Assembly (NCBI GenBank): GCA_002424545.1
Contig: DIKL01000024.1
Span: 1-23,759, forward strand
Length of the DNA stretch: 23,759 nucleotides
Source: Syntrophaceae bacterium UBA5619
GTDB lineage: Bacteria > Desulfobacterota > Syntrophia > Syntrophales > UBA5619
Reading direction: 5' to 3'
Positions 23,236 through 23,759 of the stretch are shown here, one piece after another. The stretch's first letter is position 1; every line of letters starts with the position of its first letter. The notes under the pieces are model-generated. The model was given only the letters and a program-made list of their open reading frames with translations, searched no databases and had not been told where the DNA came from. A program made the translations under genes and the position numbers.

Positions 23236-23759
23236 TTACCGGAGGATCGATCCGATCCTGCTCCAGCGAACGCCGTGATCTTCCTGGTTCCACGACCAGT
23301 AGATGATCAACGCCTTTCCCAGAACGTCTCTTTGATTGACCATCCCCCAGAACCGGCTGTCGTAACTCTCATCCCGGTTGTCCCCCATGACGAAGAAGGA
23401 ATTGTCCGGCACCTTGACCGGTCCGAAGTTGTCGCGAGGCTGGACCGAACCGGGGATGATCATGTGGTCCGTATAGACTCCATGGCCGTCTTGGTAGGGA
23501 AGGCCGTTGATGAGGATCTTCTTGTCACGGATTTCAACGGTATCGCCGGGCAGGGCGATCAAACGCTTGATGAAGTCTTTCGAACGGTCTTCGGGATAGA
23601 TGAACACCACGATATCCCCCCGTTCCGGAGTTCCAAAGGGAATGAGGGTGGAACGAATCAGGGGCAGCTTGATTCCGTAGTTGAACTTGCTGACAAGGAT
23701 ATGGTCGCCGATCTGGAGCGTCGGCTTCATGGACCCGGAAGGGATCTTGTAGGCCTGGA
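23236..23759 (-). CDS. lepB: Signal peptidase I (partial, N-terminus beyond the window)
   Basis: The gene enters from the right edge on the minus strand; about 174 codons are visible and its start is outside. The reading frame stays open upstream of ATG 23730, giving QAYKIPSGSMKPTL, where the Ser before Met (codon 23731-23733) is the catalytic serine. The general-base Lys is in DFIKRLIALPGD, and the family's box GDNRDESYDSRFWG is present. This membrane-bound protease removes signal peptides from exported proteins on the outer face of the inner membrane. The C-terminal catalytic domain is intact; the missing N-terminal part should hold the membrane anchor or anchors. ATG 23730 is not the true start because it lies after the catalytic serine. 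Confidence 0.96.
   Translation of the reverse strand, partial: QAYKIPSGSMKPTLQIGDHILVSKFNYGIKLPLIRSTLIPFGTPERGDIVVFIYPEDRSKDFIKRLIALPGDTVEIRDKKILINGLPYQDGHGVYTDHMIIPGSVQPRDNFGPVKVPDNSFFVMGDNRDESYDSRFWGMVNQRDVLGKALIIYWSWNQEDHGVRWSRIGSILR

Noticed and set aside
1..23759. CRISPR arrays, insertion sequences, toxin-antitoxin or other defence genes
   Set aside because: No regularly spaced repeats, transposase-like or nuclease/toxin-like products were found on either strand.

Overview
The window looks like a chromosomal segment of an anaerobic, GC-rich Gram-negative bacterium, most likely of the Desulfobacterota (the old Deltaproteobacteria), perhaps near the Syntrophia. The clues are an oxygen-sensitive indolepyruvate:ferredoxin oxidoreductase, an FrhB-type iron-sulfur flavoprotein, a flavodiiron/rubredoxin/rubrerythrin set, a split glycyl-tRNA synthetase (glyQ + glyS), an Mla-type outer-membrane lipid transporter and a recO-glyQ-glyS gene order. 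The lineage is inferred from gene content only. Coding density is very high; no insertion sequence, prophage, CRISPR array or pseudogene was seen, and no gene-free gap exceeds about 215 bases. Layout, left to right: a tRNA-Asn gene on the minus strand is divergent from a long plus-strand block (366-12767). That block starts with a redox group (FrhB-like protein, iorA, iorB), then an oxygen-defence group (flavodiiron protein, rubredoxin, rubrerythrin). It continues with a small YvlD-type membrane protein overlapping mutS, and ends with a four-gene lipid ABC transporter: a STAS-MlaE permease fusion, MlaF ATPase, MlaD substrate-binding protein and a PqiC-like lipoprotein. A minus-strand block (12788-20458) holds, in order of transcription, pyrC, recO, glyQ, glyS and a GAF-domain GspE/PilB-type ATPase. 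Divergent from pyrC is a plus-strand pair: a soluble PRC-barrel/MgtE-N/CBS protein followed by an Nramp-family transporter. A strong hairpin terminator separates this pair from a partial signal peptidase I gene (lepB) that runs off the right edge. How the genes work together: IorAB probably oxidises aryl-pyruvates to acyl-CoA and reduces ferredoxin, the FrhB-like protein is a candidate acceptor or donor flavoprotein, and the flavodiiron/rubredoxin/rubrerythrin genes would remove O2 and peroxide. The Mla-like genes form one lipid transporter. Most striking is the last pair: the Nramp protein has lost the two residues that select transition metals (DPGN to DAGG, and the helix-6 Met to Ala) and sits beside a stand-alone copy of the Mg2+-sensing cytosolic half of MgtE. 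This suggests a Mg2+ transporter with its sensor encoded as a separate protein. Most of the rest is ordinary core-genome content.
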